From: Caldifarciminota bacterium
GTDB lineage: Bacteria; Hydrothermota; Hydrothermia; LBFQ01
NCBI GenBank assembly: GCA_027003075.1
Contig: JALWYV010000055.1
Coordinates: 43,200 to 107,199, forward strand
Direction: 5' to 3'
Length of the DNA stretch: 64,000 nucleotides
How positions within the stretch are numbered: position 1 is the stretch's first letter; the number at the start of each line of letters is the position of its first letter. The notes beneath the pieces are model-generated. The model saw nothing but the letters and a program-made list of their open reading frames with translations. It searched no databases and had not been told where the DNA came from. Shown here piece by piece: positions 1 through 8,814 of the stretch. The position numbers were made by a program, and so were the translations under genes.

Positions 1-162
1 CGAAGACTTGTCCACCCACGCGTACGTGGGAGCCAGAGAAGAGGTGTCGTCGGATGTAACGGCCACGTAGCCGTAGGGGTCGGTTATTATGTCCAGAGGC
101 CTTATCTCGTAGGCCGTCTGTCCCTTAACACTGAAATATGGCAGTGCTGCTATTAAAAACAT
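1..162 (-). CDS. N-terminus of an unrecognised exported protein (cut by window edge)
   Basis: The frame is open from an ATG at 162 down to base 1 (54 codons, no stop) and is too short for the ORF track. It begins MFLIAALPYFSV, a short hydrophobic stretch without lysine or arginine, then continues with Tyr/Asp/Thr-rich sequence like that of the secreted proteins elsewhere in the window. A TAGAAT hexamer at complement(173..178), 10 bases before the ATG, supports both the start and a leaderless transcript. The function cannot be told from what is visible. Confidence 0.6.
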   Translation of the reverse strand, partial: MFLIAALPYFSVKGQTAYEIRPLDIITDPYGYVAVTSDDTSSLAPTYAWVDKSS

Positions 163-229
163 ACTCCCCGATATTCTAATGGAGATTCAAGGAGACAAAG
201 TGACACCGTTGTTTCGTAAGTGTTACGCT

Positions 230-1019
230 TCAGGAACTGAGAAAACCACCGTCAACCGGTATAACTGCCCCATGTATATAGGATGCCATATCGCTGGAAA
301 GGAACACCATCACCCTCGCCACCTCGTCGGGGTCACCGAACCTTCCCATAGGTAACCTCTCCATAAACTTCCGGGCTGCAAATATGAATCCTATTCTACC
401 CTTCAAAACCTCCCGCATGGTCCACTTCACCCCTCTGGTCATGATACCTCCCGGTACCACAACGTTGATGCGGTACCTTTTTCTCCCGTACTCACGGGCC
501 AGGGCCCGCGTGAGGGCTATCACTCCGGCCTTGCTTACGGTGTAATGGGCCAGATCCTCCATAAAGGGCAAAAAAGCCTCAATAGAACCTACGTTTATTA
601 TCACTCCACCCTGTTTTCCCCGGAGTTTTATGAAGTTCTGACACATCCATACACCGAGTCCAGATTTACGGCCATCACCTTCCTGTAGAAGTCCTCACTC
701 AGGTCCTCAAACTTCTCAAAGGGGAATATGCCGGCGTTGTTTATAAGAATATCCGGAGGTGAACCCTTTACCCCTTCCCAGAAGCTGTCTATTTCCCTTC
801 TGGATGCCAGATCCACCCTGTAAGTCTCTACGGACGTTCCAAATTCTCACTATCCTCCTTAACCTTACTCAGTTCGTCCTCGTCAAGGTCTATCAGGATG
901 AGATTTGCACCTGCTTCAGCCATCCTCAGGGCCGTCGCCCTGCCTATGCCCGCGGCCGCCCCCGTTATAACGGCCTTTTTCCCCTTCAGTGAGATCAAAT
1001 CCACGGGAGGCTTTTTCAT
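230..1019 (-). pseudogene. Short-chain dehydrogenase/reductase broken by two frameshifts
   Basis: Three consecutive minus-strand ORFs in different frames together form one classical SDR (NAD(P)-dependent oxidoreductase). The first has the Rossmann glycine motif (TGAAAGIGRA), the second has NNAG, and the third has the catalytic YTVSK and the PGGIMTRG segment, ending in the usual VDGGF tail. The breaks lie near 831 (CC where a third C would restore the frame) and near 647-648 (GG where a third G would restore it). Either this is a young pseudogene or the consensus has two single-base deletions. TAAAAT at complement(1029..1034) sits 9 bases before the ATG at 1019. SDR substrates cannot be inferred from sequence. 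Confidence 0.8.
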
Positions 1020-1062
1020 CTTCTTATCATTTTAAATCCGAAGGGACGTCCGGATTAATCTA

Positions 1063-2436
1063 TCAGACGTTATCAAGGAGATCTTCAACCACCTTCCTCA
1101 CCTCCCGGGGATCTACCTTTCCCCTGTACTTCCTCATCACCTGACCGACGAAGAAACCTATTACACCTTTCTGTCCCTTACGGTACTTCTCCACCTCCTT
1201 GGGATTATTTTTTATCAACTCCTCAACGAAGGGTCTTATATCCACCTCCTCCACCTTCGGGGCGCTCTCTATTATTTCGCTGAAAGGTTGGCCCCCGCTT
1301 ATGTGCCTCTCTATCCCCTCCTTAAGGTAGTCCCTCAGAAACTTGCCCTCCTTAAAGGCTTTCACGAACTCCCTGAAACCCGAAAGGTCAAAATCCCTTA
1401 AGGATTTACCTGCTTTATTGAGTTTACCTAACACGACGTTCAACAGAAGATCCGCAGTCAGTTTGGGGTCCACATCTTTAATCTTCTCGTAAGCCTCCGA
1501 CAGATCCTTATCGTAGGCCAGAATGCTTGCCAGATGTGCGGGTACCCCTTCCTCCCTGTACCTCTCCTCCTTCTCCCACGGCATCTCAACTAACATCCCT
1601 TCCGCCTCTTCCAGTACGGAGTCGTCCACGTACAGGGGAGGTATGTCCGGCTCCGGGAAGTACCTGTAATCGCTCTCCGTCTCCTTTACCCTCATCGGCT
1701 CCGTACTCTTCCCGTTCCACATACGGGTCTCGTGGCGGATCTCACCCCCGGAGGAGAGGACTTCGCTCTGGCGTTTTATCTCGTACCTTATAGCGTCGGC
1801 TACGGCCTTAAAGGAGTTGAGGTTCTTTATCTCCACCTTGGTGCCGAGACGGTCCGGATCGGGGGATACGGAGACGTTCACGTCTACCCGCATCTGCCCC
1901 TTCTCCATGTGGGCGTCGGATATGCCGAGGAACCTCACCACCGCCTGGAGGGCGACGAGGTAACGTCTGGCCTCTTCCGGATCCCTTATGTCGGGGGCTG
2001 AGACTATCTCCAGAAGGGGGATCCCGGCCCGGTTGAAGTCCAGAAGTACGCTCCCGTCTTCCGTATGCAGGGACTTGGCCGTCTCCTCCTCAAGGTTTAT
2101 CCTCTCTATCCGTACGCCGAGGAGGTTGGCGTTCCGTACTATGGGGACGGAGTACTGGGTTATCTGGTACCCTTTGGGCAGGTCGGGGTAGAAGTAGTTC
2201 TTCCGGTAAAATTGGGATACCCTCGCGATCTTCCCCTTGAGGGCGAGGCCGAGGGCGACGGCGAAGACTACCGCCCCCCGGTTAGGTACGGGGAGGGTTC
2301 CGGGATGCCCCATGCAGACGGGACATACGGCCGTATTCGGCTCCTCCCACTCCCCCACCGGACAGGAGCAGAACATCTTACTCTTCGTCTTCAGTTCAAC
2401 GTGAACTTCCAGACCTACAGTCGGGTAGAACTTCAT
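1063..2436 (-). CDS. gatB: Aspartyl/glutamyl-tRNA(Asn/Gln) amidotransferase subunit B
   Basis: GatB is the kinase/transamidase subunit of GatCAB, which turns Glu-tRNA(Gln) and Asp-tRNA(Asn) into the amidated forms. The protein (457 aa, family-typical) starts with YPTVGLEVHVEL. It has the cysteines C23, C25, C38 and C41 of the zinc-type site, a DFNRAGIPLLEIV segment, and a C-terminal YqeY-like tail ending in KVVEDLLDNV. I use the ATG at 2436 rather than the ORF start at 2487, because TATACT at complement(2441..2446 region) lies about 9 bases before it and the upstream codons look non-coding. gatA and gatC are not in the window. Confidence 0.93.
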   Translation of the reverse strand: MKFYPTVGLEVHVELKTKSKMFCSCPVGEWEEPNTAVCPVCMGHPGTLPVPNRGAVVFAVALGLALKGKIARVSQFYRKNYFYPDLPKGYQITQYSVPIVRNANLLGVRIERINLEEETAKSLHTEDGSVLLDFNRAGIPLLEIVSAPDIRDPEEARRYLVALQAVVRFLGISDAHMEKGQMRVDVNVSVSPDPDRLGTKVEIKNLNSFKAVADAIRYEIKRQSEVLSSGGEIRHETRMWNGKSTEPMRVKETESDYRYFPEPDIPPLYVDDSVLEEAEGMLVEMPWEKEERYREEGVPAHLASILAYDKDLSEAYEKIKDVDPKLTADLLLNVVLGKLNKAGKSLRDFDLSGFREFVKAFKEGKFLRDYLKEGIERHISGGQPFSEIIESAPKVEEVDIRPFVEELIKNNPKEVEKYRKGQKGVIGFFVGQVMRKYRGKVDPREVRKVVEDLLDNV

Positions 2437-2483
2437 CGGGAAGGTAGTATAACGGGGGAGGACGTACGCCCTCCCCCTACCGA

Positions 2484-3356
2484 TCACCTCTTCAGGAGGT
2501 CTTTGAGGAGTTTCGGCACCTCCTCCGGGAGGTCGGCTACGGGAACTCCCACGCTCTCAAACTTCTTTCTCTTCTCCTCGTACGTCCCCTCGGACCCCAT
2601 TATTATGGCACCGGCGTGGCCCATCCGCTTCTCCTTGGGAGCAGTACGGCCGGCTATGAAGGCCACGACCGGTTTGTTGAACTCCTTTGCTATGTAGTCA
2701 GCAGCGTCCTGCTCGTCCGTTCCCCCTATCTCGCCGATAAGGACCACGGCTTCGGTCTGGGGGTCGTCTTTAAAGAGTCTCAGGGCGTCTATGAATTTGG
2801 TTCCGATTATGGGGTCTCCACCTATACCGATGGCCGTACTCTGGCCGAGACCGTTGGCCGTCAGGTGGGAGACGATCTCGTAGGTCAGGGTTCCGCTCCG
2901 GGATACCACCCCGATTCCCCCCTCCTTGAAGATATGGCCGGGCATTATACCCACCTTGGCCTGACCGGGGGTTATGAGGCCGGGGCAGTTGGGCCCTATG
3001 ATCCGGGCGCCCCTCTCCTCGGCGAAGAGCCTGGCCTTCATAACGTCGTTTACGGGGATACCCTCGGTTATGGTGACCACGAGCTTTATGCCGGCGTCTA
3101 TAGCCTCCATCATGGCATCGGCGGCGAACTTCGCCGGCACGAAGATTATGCTGGTGTCTGCTCCGGTCTCCCTGACAGCTTCCTTTACCGTGTTAAAAAC
3201 GGGGACCCCGTGGACTTCCTGTCCACCCTTCCCCGGCGTTACCCCACCGACCACGTTTGTACCGTAGTCAAGCATCAGTTTCGTATGGAAAGATCCGTCT
3301 CTTCCCGTAATTCCCTGAACGATGACGCGGTTGTCCTTGGTTAGAAGTATGGCCAT
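2484..3356 (-). CDS. sucD: Succinyl-CoA synthetase alpha subunit
   Basis: This is the CoA-binding, phosphohistidine-carrying subunit of succinyl-CoA ligase (TCA cycle, substrate-level phosphorylation). The length of 290 aa is normal. The N-terminal CoA-binding Rossmann fold shows [12 protein letters not shown], the middle has GPNCPG, and the active-site histidine lies in [10 protein letters not shown]. sucC, which normally precedes it, is not adjacent; the upstream neighbour is an unrelated gene. TAGAAT at complement(3365..3370), 8 bases before the ATG, indicates its own leaderless transcript, with gatB 47 bases downstream. Confidence 0.94.
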   Translation of the reverse strand: MAILLTKDNRVIVQGITGRDGSFHTKLMLDYGTNVVGGVTPGKGGQEVHGVPVFNTVKEAVRETGADTSIIFVPAKFAADAMMEAIDAGIKLVVTITEGIPVNDVMKARLFAEERGARIIGPNCPGLITPGQAKVGIMPGHIFKEGGIGVVSRSGTLTYEIVSHLTANGLGQSTAIGIGGDPIIGTKFIDALRLFKDDPQTEAVVLIGEIGGTDEQDAADYIAKEFNKPVVAFIAGRTAPKEKRMGHAGAIIMGSEGTYEEKRKKFESVGVPVADLPEEVPKLLKDLLKR

Positions 3357-3444
3357 AGTCGTCTATTCTACTGTCGGAGCATCCCGCCGATACCGGCTCA
3401 ACGAGGAGTCGTAATCCTAACGGTGGGGACCACGGTCTTCGGGG

Positions 3445-4353
3445 CTACTCCTCCCCTTCCGGGCGATGGTGTGGAGGCGGAGGTGGTGGCGGCTCGTCGG
3501 GGTGATGGTGCGGAGGCGGCGGAGGTGGCTCACCGGGGTGGTGATGTGGTGGATACGTACGCCCGGCCTCCCCGGATATCAGGGTCACCCTCAGGTCTCC
3601 GTCCACTATCCTCCCTTCAAGGAGGCTGCTCCCATCCCCTAAGACTATTCGGCCGGTGCCGTCCATAGGGGCGTTGGCAAGGATCTCGCCGCTCAGGACT
3701 TTCACGTCCACCGTCAGGCCCCTGCCAGAGAACTCCACGTCCACGTCCCCGTCCACGGTAAATACGGACATTCGGGAAAACTTTCCCCTGAACCTCACGC
3801 TCCCGTCCACGGTCTGGGTTATAACCTCACCGTAATCTCCGGACAGGGATACGTCCCCATCAACTACGAAGACGGCGACGCTGGATCCCGGAGGTACTAC
3901 GAGCCTCTTCCTGCGGTACGTTCCCGGCTTAAGGTCGGAATCGGAGGAGGTAATAACCTCAACGTCACCTTCAACGAGTTTGACGACGTAAGCATCTTCA
4001 GGTAAATCAAAGTTCTCCGGTCCGAACCTCTCTATACCTTCGGCCACTTCGGCGAAGACTTTTCCGAATTCACCCATACCGGGAACGGGTATAAAACGGA
4101 AGGTCTGAGAGAGCGTTTTAAAGGTGGCCGAGAGTACTCCCATTACCAGATTGGCTATGGCATCTTCAAACGAGGGTGAACCTTCTCCCCTGCGGCCTCC
4201 GCCTTTTCCTTCCGTACCCCGGCGGCTCTCCCACCTCCATCCGGGTTTCTCCTCCTCCCTCTCCTCTATGGCGTTTATGAGCCTCTCGGCCTCTTCGGCC
4301 GTTATACGGCCTTCCTCCAGCATCCTCAGGATTCTGCGGATTTCCTCTCTCAT
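3445..4353 (-). CDS. SHOCT-like/DUF4097-type protein with Pro/His-rich tail
   Basis: The 302-aa protein has three parts. Residues 1-32 form a charged helical module (MLEEGRITAEEAERLINAI) like the short C-terminal bundling (SHOCT-like) segment. Residues 130-265 form a beta-rich region with repeating VDGDV, VDGSV and VDGDVDVEFSG turns, as in DUF4097 adhesin-like or bactofilin-like folds. The last 35 residues are imperfect PPPPPPHHH repeats. There is no signal peptide, so it is probably cytoplasmic or membrane-peripheral. The same helical module ends the DUF2089 protein at 52875. TAGAAT at complement(4363..4368) lies 9 bases before the ATG. Function unknown; the histidine tail might bind metal. 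Confidence 0.75.
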   Translation of the reverse strand: MREEIRRILRMLEEGRITAEEAERLINAIEEREEEKPGWRWESRRGTEGKGGGRRGEGSPSFEDAIANLVMGVLSATFKTLSQTFRFIPVPGMGEFGKVFAEVAEGIERFGPENFDLPEDAYVVKLVEGDVEVITSSDSDLKPGTYRRKRLVVPPGSSVAVFVVDGDVSLSGDYGEVITQTVDGSVRFRGKFSRMSVFTVDGDVDVEFSGRGLTVDVKVLSGEILANAPMDGTGRIVLGDGSSLLEGRIVDGDLRVTLISGEAGRTYPPHHHPGEPPPPPPHHHPDEPPPPPPPHHRPEGEE

Positions 4354-4612
4354 GATTTAAATATTCTAAAGTTGGGTTTCAAGTTTCTGAAAGCGTCGTT
4401 TGCGAATTTTGTAACAAGCATAAGTGGGGTTCAGATCTGTTGAAAAGAGGGGGTATTTCCATTGTGGTGAATTGAGAAAACCTGTCAGGATCCCTGAAGT
4501 CAAATCAAACATTTCAAAGATTTGTTCTTACGCCTCGTCCAGGGTTAGTTTAATTCTCTGTATTAAGGCGATCCCTTTAAACTCTATCTCCGTGGATATA
4601 GTACCCTCGTAC

Positions 4613-5413
4613 CTACACCAGATCCTCCCCGCCGTCTACCCTTATGACGGCCCCGTTTATCCAGTAGGCCTCCGGACGGGAGAGGAGGGTTATAACGTTG
4701 GCCACGTCCTCGGTCGTGGTGAGCCTTCCGGAGGGATTAACGCTCTTCGCCCACTCCAGCATCTTTTCGTGGCCGGGTATCTTCCTGAGGGCGGGGGTAT
4801 CCGTCACTCCGGCCTGTATGGCGTTCACCCTTATGCCTTTACTTCCCAGCTCAAAGGCCAGCTGGCGTACGTGAGCCTCAAGGACGGCCTTGGCGGCGGA
4901 GACGGGACCGTACGCCGGGTACACCCTGTGGGATCCGGCACTGGTCATGGCGAATACACGGGCGTCCTCGTGGAACAGCCCCGCCCTGTAAACGTCCCTC
5001 ACCCAGTAGACGAGGGAGTTACCCATTATGTCCAGCGTCATCTCTATGTTCTGACGTGTAACGTCCTCCTCCGGACTCTCCCCTATGTAGGGTTTCAAAG
5101 TACCGAAGGCGAGGGAGTGCATGAGTACCTTTATCTTCCCTCCCTCCTTTTCCGTTATCTCCTTTATCTCCTCTATTACCTTCGCCCTCTTTTTGTCGTC
5201 GGCGGCGTTCGTGTTGAAGTACCTGACCTTTACCCCCTTTGACTTCAGTTCCTCTATCATAGCCTCAACCTTAGGCATGGCGGCTCTTCTGTCCAGATGG
5301 ACACCGAATACGTTCAGACCGGCCTCGGCGAGCTTCCTGGCCGTCGCCGCACCAAAACCGGAAGATGCTCCGAGGATCAAAGCCCAGTTCGTACCGTTGT
5401 CAACCTTTATCAT
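4613..5413 (-). CDS. Enoyl-[acyl-carrier-protein] reductase, FabI/FabL type
   Basis: An SDR-fold protein (266 aa) predicted to reduce enoyl-ACP in the last step of fatty-acid elongation. It has LGASSGFGAATA at the nucleotide site, the MHSLAFG stretch that corresponds to the FabI SxAF region, and a YGPVSAAK segment in which Tyr and Lys are separated by six residues. That Y-x6-K spacing distinguishes FabI/FabL from ordinary SDRs (Y-x3-K). The C-terminus is INGAVIRVDGG. I start at the ATG at 5413, with TATAAT at complement(5421..5426) 7 bases upstream; the track start at 5518 would include the promoter. It could be another divergent reductase of the same clade. Confidence 0.75.
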   Translation of the reverse strand: MIKVDNGTNWALILGASSGFGAATARKLAEAGLNVFGVHLDRRAAMPKVEAMIEELKSKGVKVRYFNTNAADDKKRAKVIEEIKEITEKEGGKIKVLMHSLAFGTLKPYIGESPEEDVTRQNIEMTLDIMGNSLVYWVRDVYRAGLFHEDARVFAMTSAGSHRVYPAYGPVSAAKAVLEAHVRQLAFELGSKGIRVNAIQAGVTDTPALRKIPGHEKMLEWAKSVNPSGRLTTTEDVANVITLLSRPEAYWINGAVIRVDGGEDLV

Positions 5414-5579
5414 AGCCGTTATTATATACGGGCAATACGTGGTTAAGGCGACCTGTCTGTACCCTATTGAATCGGATACGGTGCAGCATTTCGCTCCAAC
5501 CTTATTGTTAGTCCGCATAGCATCCGGATGTGCCGTAATTTAAAAGCGGCTCTGTTTCCCCCCTTTAAAATACCATCTT

Positions 5580-6719
5580 ATGAAGGTAACACTTTCAGTG
5601 ATAAAGGCCGACGTTGGCGGTTACGTTGGACATTCCAGCACCCATCCGGCCCTCATGGATGCCGCATCTCAGGTCCTTGAGGAGGCTAAGACCTCCGGTC
5701 TCCTTATAGACTACGCCGTACTGCGCGTGGGTGACGATATAAACTTCGTAATGACCCACACCAGAGGGGTAGATAACGAGGAGATACACAAACTGGCATG
5801 GGACGCCTTTCTTAAGGCGACCGAAAAGGCCAGGGAACTGAAACTTTACGGTGCGGGTCAGGACCTCCTTTCGGATACCTTCAGCGGGAACGTTAAGGGT
5901 ATGGGACCCGGCGTGGCCGAGATGGAGTTCGTGGAGAGGCCCTCTGAGCCGATCGTCATCTTCATGGCGGACAAGACTTCCCCCTCGGCATGGAACCTTC
6001 CGCTCTACGAGATGTTTGCTAATCCCCAGAACACGGCCGGTCTGGTTATAGACCCCTCAATGCACGAAGGTTTTCGTTTCATCGTCTTAGACGTAAAGAC
6101 CGGTGAAGAGTACGCCGTGGACTGTCCTGAGGAGATGTACGACCTCCTCGCCCTCATCAGTGGCATAGAGAGGTACACCATAAAGGCGGTCTATCGCCGT
6201 AAGGACGGCGAGATAGGTGCCGTGGCCTCCACTCAGAAGCTCTCCCTTATAGCCGGGAAGTACGTGGGTAAGGACGACCCCGTCCTCATAGTCAGGGCAC
6301 AGAGCGGTTTCCCCGCCGTGGGTGAGATCTTAGAGCCTTTCGCCCGTCCCTTCTTCGTTGAGGGGTGGATGAGGGGTAGCCACATGGGTCCCCTCATGCC
6401 CGTACCTTTCCATCACGCCAACCCCTCCAGATTTGACGGTCCCCCAAGGGTCATAGCCGCCGGTTTCCAGCTGGCCAACGGCAAGCTCATAGGCCCGAGG
6501 GACATGTTTGACGATCCGGCATTTGATTACGCCCGCGAGGAGGCCAACCACCTGGCTAACGTTATGAGGAGACACGGTATATTTGAGCCTCACCGTCTAC
6601 CGGAGGAGAGCATGGAGTACACCAACCTCCCCAAGATCCTTAAGAGGCTCCGCCACAAGAAGGGTCTGGAAGAAGGGGAGTACGTGATTGAGCATAACCC
6701 AGAGGAGGAACACGATTGA
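5580..6719 (+). CDS. fbp: Fructose-1,6-bisphosphate aldolase/phosphatase (bifunctional)
   Basis: The enzyme condenses dihydroxyacetone phosphate with glyceraldehyde 3-phosphate and removes the C1 phosphate, giving irreversible gluconeogenesis in one protein. Length (379 aa) and sequence match the archaeal-type family: start MKVTLSVIKADVGGYVGHSS, then GAGQDLLSDTFSGNVKGMGPG, FMADKTSPSAWNLPLYEMF and RFDGPPRVIAAGFQLANGK. TAAAAT at 5566-5571 lies 8 bases before the ATG. The family is known mainly from archaea and deep-branching, often thermophilic, bacteria. The next gene overlaps the stop as TGATG. Confidence 0.95.
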   Translation: MKVTLSVIKADVGGYVGHSSTHPALMDAASQVLEEAKTSGLLIDYAVLRVGDDINFVMTHTRGVDNEEIHKLAWDAFLKATEKARELKLYGAGQDLLSDTFSGNVKGMGPGVAEMEFVERPSEPIVIFMADKTSPSAWNLPLYEMFANPQNTAGLVIDPSMHEGFRFIVLDVKTGEEYAVDCPEEMYDLLALISGIERYTIKAVYRRKDGEIGAVASTQKLSLIAGKYVGKDDPVLIVRAQSGFPAVGEILEPFARPFFVEGWMRGSHMGPLMPVPFHHANPSRFDGPPRVIAAGFQLANGKLIGPRDMFDDPAFDYAREEANHLANVMRRHGIFEPHRLPEESMEYTNLPKILKRLRHKKGLEEGEYVIEHNPEEEHD

Positions 6720-7483
6720 TGCTGTTTAACTCTCTGATGGGGCTCCTCGTTGCGGGGGGCCCCCACCTTACGGGTCTATGGATGATGCCGGATGCTACCC
6801 CCCTGAGAGTATCCTTTGACCCGGCATCCAATCCCAACGCCCTCTCCGTATCCGCCGCTTACAGCCAGTCCTTCCGCATATTCAACGACGCCTTCGTGGG
6901 CGTTGGCTTCAGAGGGTTTGCCCTCGCTTTGGAGGGGAGGTTCGCTCAGCTGGAGGGTGAGTTCAACGGTACGGCGAGCGAGGTAAGCGTGTCCGCCGGT
7001 TACGCCCACGACGTGTTTAAGGGTTTCCGCCTTGGGGCTTCCTTCTCCTACTACCAGCTGAGTACACCTCGCCCGGACGTACCGAGGCTTCAGTCCTTCG
7101 GGGTTCACCTCTCGTCGGCCTTTAAGGTTTACGACAGGTGGAACGTGGGTCTCTTCGCCCGCAACGTGAACGTTCCAGAACTCGGAGGGACTCCCCTGCC
7201 CACCCTTCTCGGCGGGTACATATCCTTCCTGCCCAAGTCCACTATCCGCACGGCCATAGGACTCTACAGGGATCAGTACTCCGAGTTGAACTTCGGCATA
7301 GGGGGAAGCTGGGTGGTTTACGAGATCCTCACCCTTCGCGGGAGCATGAGATACGACGGCGAGTTTCCCACTTTCTACTTCGGTTTCACCCTCCAGACGG
7401 GAGGTATATCCTCCGATATTCTTGTTGGTGCTCATCCGGAGCTCCCTATAAGCACGTACATAGGCCTCAACTACGCCCGTTAG
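6719..7483 (+). CDS. Predicted outer-membrane beta-barrel protein
   Basis: The 254-aa protein begins with an uncharged hydrophobic leader (MLFNSLMGLLVAGG), followed by alternating amphipathic strands rich in Gly, Tyr and Phe (VGVGFRGFALALEG, GFRLGASFSYYQL, YFGFTLQTGG) and ends in IGLNYAR. This layout is like PorV/PorP-type barrels of type IX-secreting bacteria and resembles the protein at 24293. I choose the ATG at 6719, which shares bases with the fbp stop (TGATG). The family is not assigned with certainty, and coupling to fbp may be only positional. Confidence 0.65.
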   Translation: MLFNSLMGLLVAGGPHLTGLWMMPDATPLRVSFDPASNPNALSVSAAYSQSFRIFNDAFVGVGFRGFALALEGRFAQLEGEFNGTASEVSVSAGYAHDVFKGFRLGASFSYYQLSTPRPDVPRLQSFGVHLSSAFKVYDRWNVGLFARNVNVPELGGTPLPTLLGGYISFLPKSTIRTAIGLYRDQYSELNFGIGGSWVVYEILTLRGSMRYDGEFPTFYFGFTLQTGGISSDILVGAHPELPISTYIGLNYAR

Positions 7484-7490
7484 ACGGCCT

Positions 7491-7496
7491 TAGAAT
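7491..7496 (+). promoter_or_regulatory. -10 element (TAGAAT) of the tRNA-Ala transcript
   Basis: The hexamer matches the one in front of leaderless protein genes. It ends 10 bases before the first base of the mature tRNA, so only a few leader bases would remain for RNase P to remove. Confidence 0.6.
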
Positions 7497-7506
7497 TAAT
7501 TCCTTC

Positions 7507-7579
7507 GGGGCGGTAGCTCAGGTGGGAGAGCACCTGGTTTGCAACCAGGGGGTCGGGGGTTCGACTCCCCTCCGCTCCA
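7507..7579 (+). tRNA. tRNA-Ala (TGC)
   Basis: A full cloverleaf can be drawn. The acceptor stem is GGGGCGG/CCGCTCC with one G-U pair, the D arm is GTAGCTCAGGTGGGAGAGCAC, the anticodon loop is TTTGCAA (anticodon TGC), and the T loop is GTTCGAC. The discriminator is A at 7579. CCA is not encoded; the next bases are CTTTGG. The methyltransferase frame opens two bases later. Confidence 0.97.
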
Positions 7580-7581
7580 CT

Positions 7582-8814
7582 TTGGCACAGGGTATTGCTA
7601 AAAAAAAGCGTTATGAGGAGTACGATTTCTTAGGTGTCCCCGCTGGAATGGGGGTTTACGGAATACACAAGTATCCTGCGATGCTCCACTTCAAGTTAGT
7701 ATCAGCGCTGATAGACGAATTCTCAGAAGAGGGTGACGTTGTATACGATCCCTTCTGTGGGAGTGGTACCACTTTAAACGTTGCTATAAGGAAGGGAAGA
7801 CATGCCATAGGGACGGATATAAATCCTGTAGCTCTGCTCATAGCAAGGGTCAGATCGTACTACGGCTTAGATCCCAGAGGGGCTTTAAGGGACTTGATAA
7901 GGGTATGGGACTCCTTAGAACCTGACGTTCCTGAAGTTAAGAACCTTACCTACTGGTTTAAAAAAGACACGATAAGGGATCTAGGTAAATTGCGGAGATT
8001 CCTACTTTCACTTCCGGCAAGTAGGGAGAGAGAGATGCTTCTGGTTGCCTTCTCTCAGACTGTTAGGGACGTTTCCTTAACGCGTAAGGGGGAGTTTAAA
8101 AGGTACAGGATGCCTCAAAGAAGCGTGGAAAACTTCAATCCCGACGTTTTAAAGGTCTTTGTGAACACCGTTAAAGATTATACCCTGAGACTGCGAACCT
8201 TCGGCAGACCGCGGGCATCTATGAGGTTGTACCTTCATGACGTGCGTTATTCCTTACCGTTCTCCGAGAAAGTTGACCTTGTGATAACTTCACCTCCCTA
8301 CGGTGACAGCAGGACTACCGTGGCCTACGGGGATTTCTTCTCCTTTTCCCTTGAATGGATGAGGGGACTTATTGATGTACCGGAAGTTAATATAGACCGG
8401 AGATCTTTAGGTGGGGTAGTGGCAAACGAAACGGATAACCTTCAAGCTCTCCCTTCGTTTCCAACTTTAAGGGGTACGTTGTTTAGCATAGCCAAGAAAG
8501 ATAAAAAGAGAGCCATGGAAGTGGCCTCTTTTTACCACGACCTGTTCAAAAGCGTATTTAACATAGGATCGCAAGTTTCAGAAGGTGGAACGGTGTGTTT
8601 TGTTGTGGGAAACCGAACGGTAAAGGGGACCATCGTACCTATGGACGAGATAGTTAAGGAGATGTTTGAATACCTCGGCTTTAAACACATGGAAACTCGT
8701 GTAAGACGCATAACGAACAAAAGGATGCCTTCCAAAAACTCCCCCTCAAATGTGAGGGGTAAGGTGGGGAACACTATGCATGAAGAGTACATCGTAATCT
8801 TCAGAAAACCATGA
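7582..8814 (+). CDS. DNA methyltransferase of a type II restriction-modification system
   Basis: A SAM-dependent DNA methyltransferase that would protect sites cut by the next gene's product. HKYPAMLHFKLV is followed by SAM motif I (DPFCGSGTT) and GTDINPVALLIARVRS, then a variable central part, and catalytic motif IV (ITSPPYG). The TSPPY form is typical of N4-cytosine enzymes. The track start at 7138 is not real because it crosses the barrel gene and the tRNA. In frame, TTG at 7582 (410 aa) is the first plausible start, with ATG at 7648 as an alternative that would cut into conserved sequence. It overlaps the nuclease by ATGA. The pair is visibly more A+T-rich than its neighbours, as expected for acquired genes. 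Confidence 0.88.
   Translation: MAQGIAKKKRYEEYDFLGVPAGMGVYGIHKYPAMLHFKLVSALIDEFSEEGDVVYDPFCGSGTTLNVAIRKGRHAIGTDINPVALLIARVRSYYGLDPRGALRDLIRVWDSLEPDVPEVKNLTYWFKKDTIRDLGKLRRFLLSLPASREREMLLVAFSQTVRDVSLTRKGEFKRYRMPQRSVENFNPDVLKVFVNTVKDYTLRLRTFGRPRASMRLYLHDVRYSLPFSEKVDLVITSPPYGDSRTTVAYGDFFSFSLEWMRGLIDVPEVNIDRRSLGGVVANETDNLQALPSFPTLRGTLFSIAKKDKKRAMEVASFYHDLFKSVFNIGSQVSEGGTVCFVVGNRTVKGTIVPMDEIVKEMFEYLGFKHMETRVRRITNKRMPSKNSPSNVRGKVGNTMHEEYIVIFRKP

Noticed and set aside
4500-4612. Short minus-strand frame (EGTISTEIEFKGIALIQRIKLTLDEA) after the reductase
   Set aside because: It looks coding for about 26 codons but has no start codon and no ribosome site; possibly a remnant, not supported as a gene.
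4424-5242. 272-codon plus-strand ORF
   Set aside because: It is the antisense shadow of the enoyl-ACP reductase gene, whose motifs are complete.
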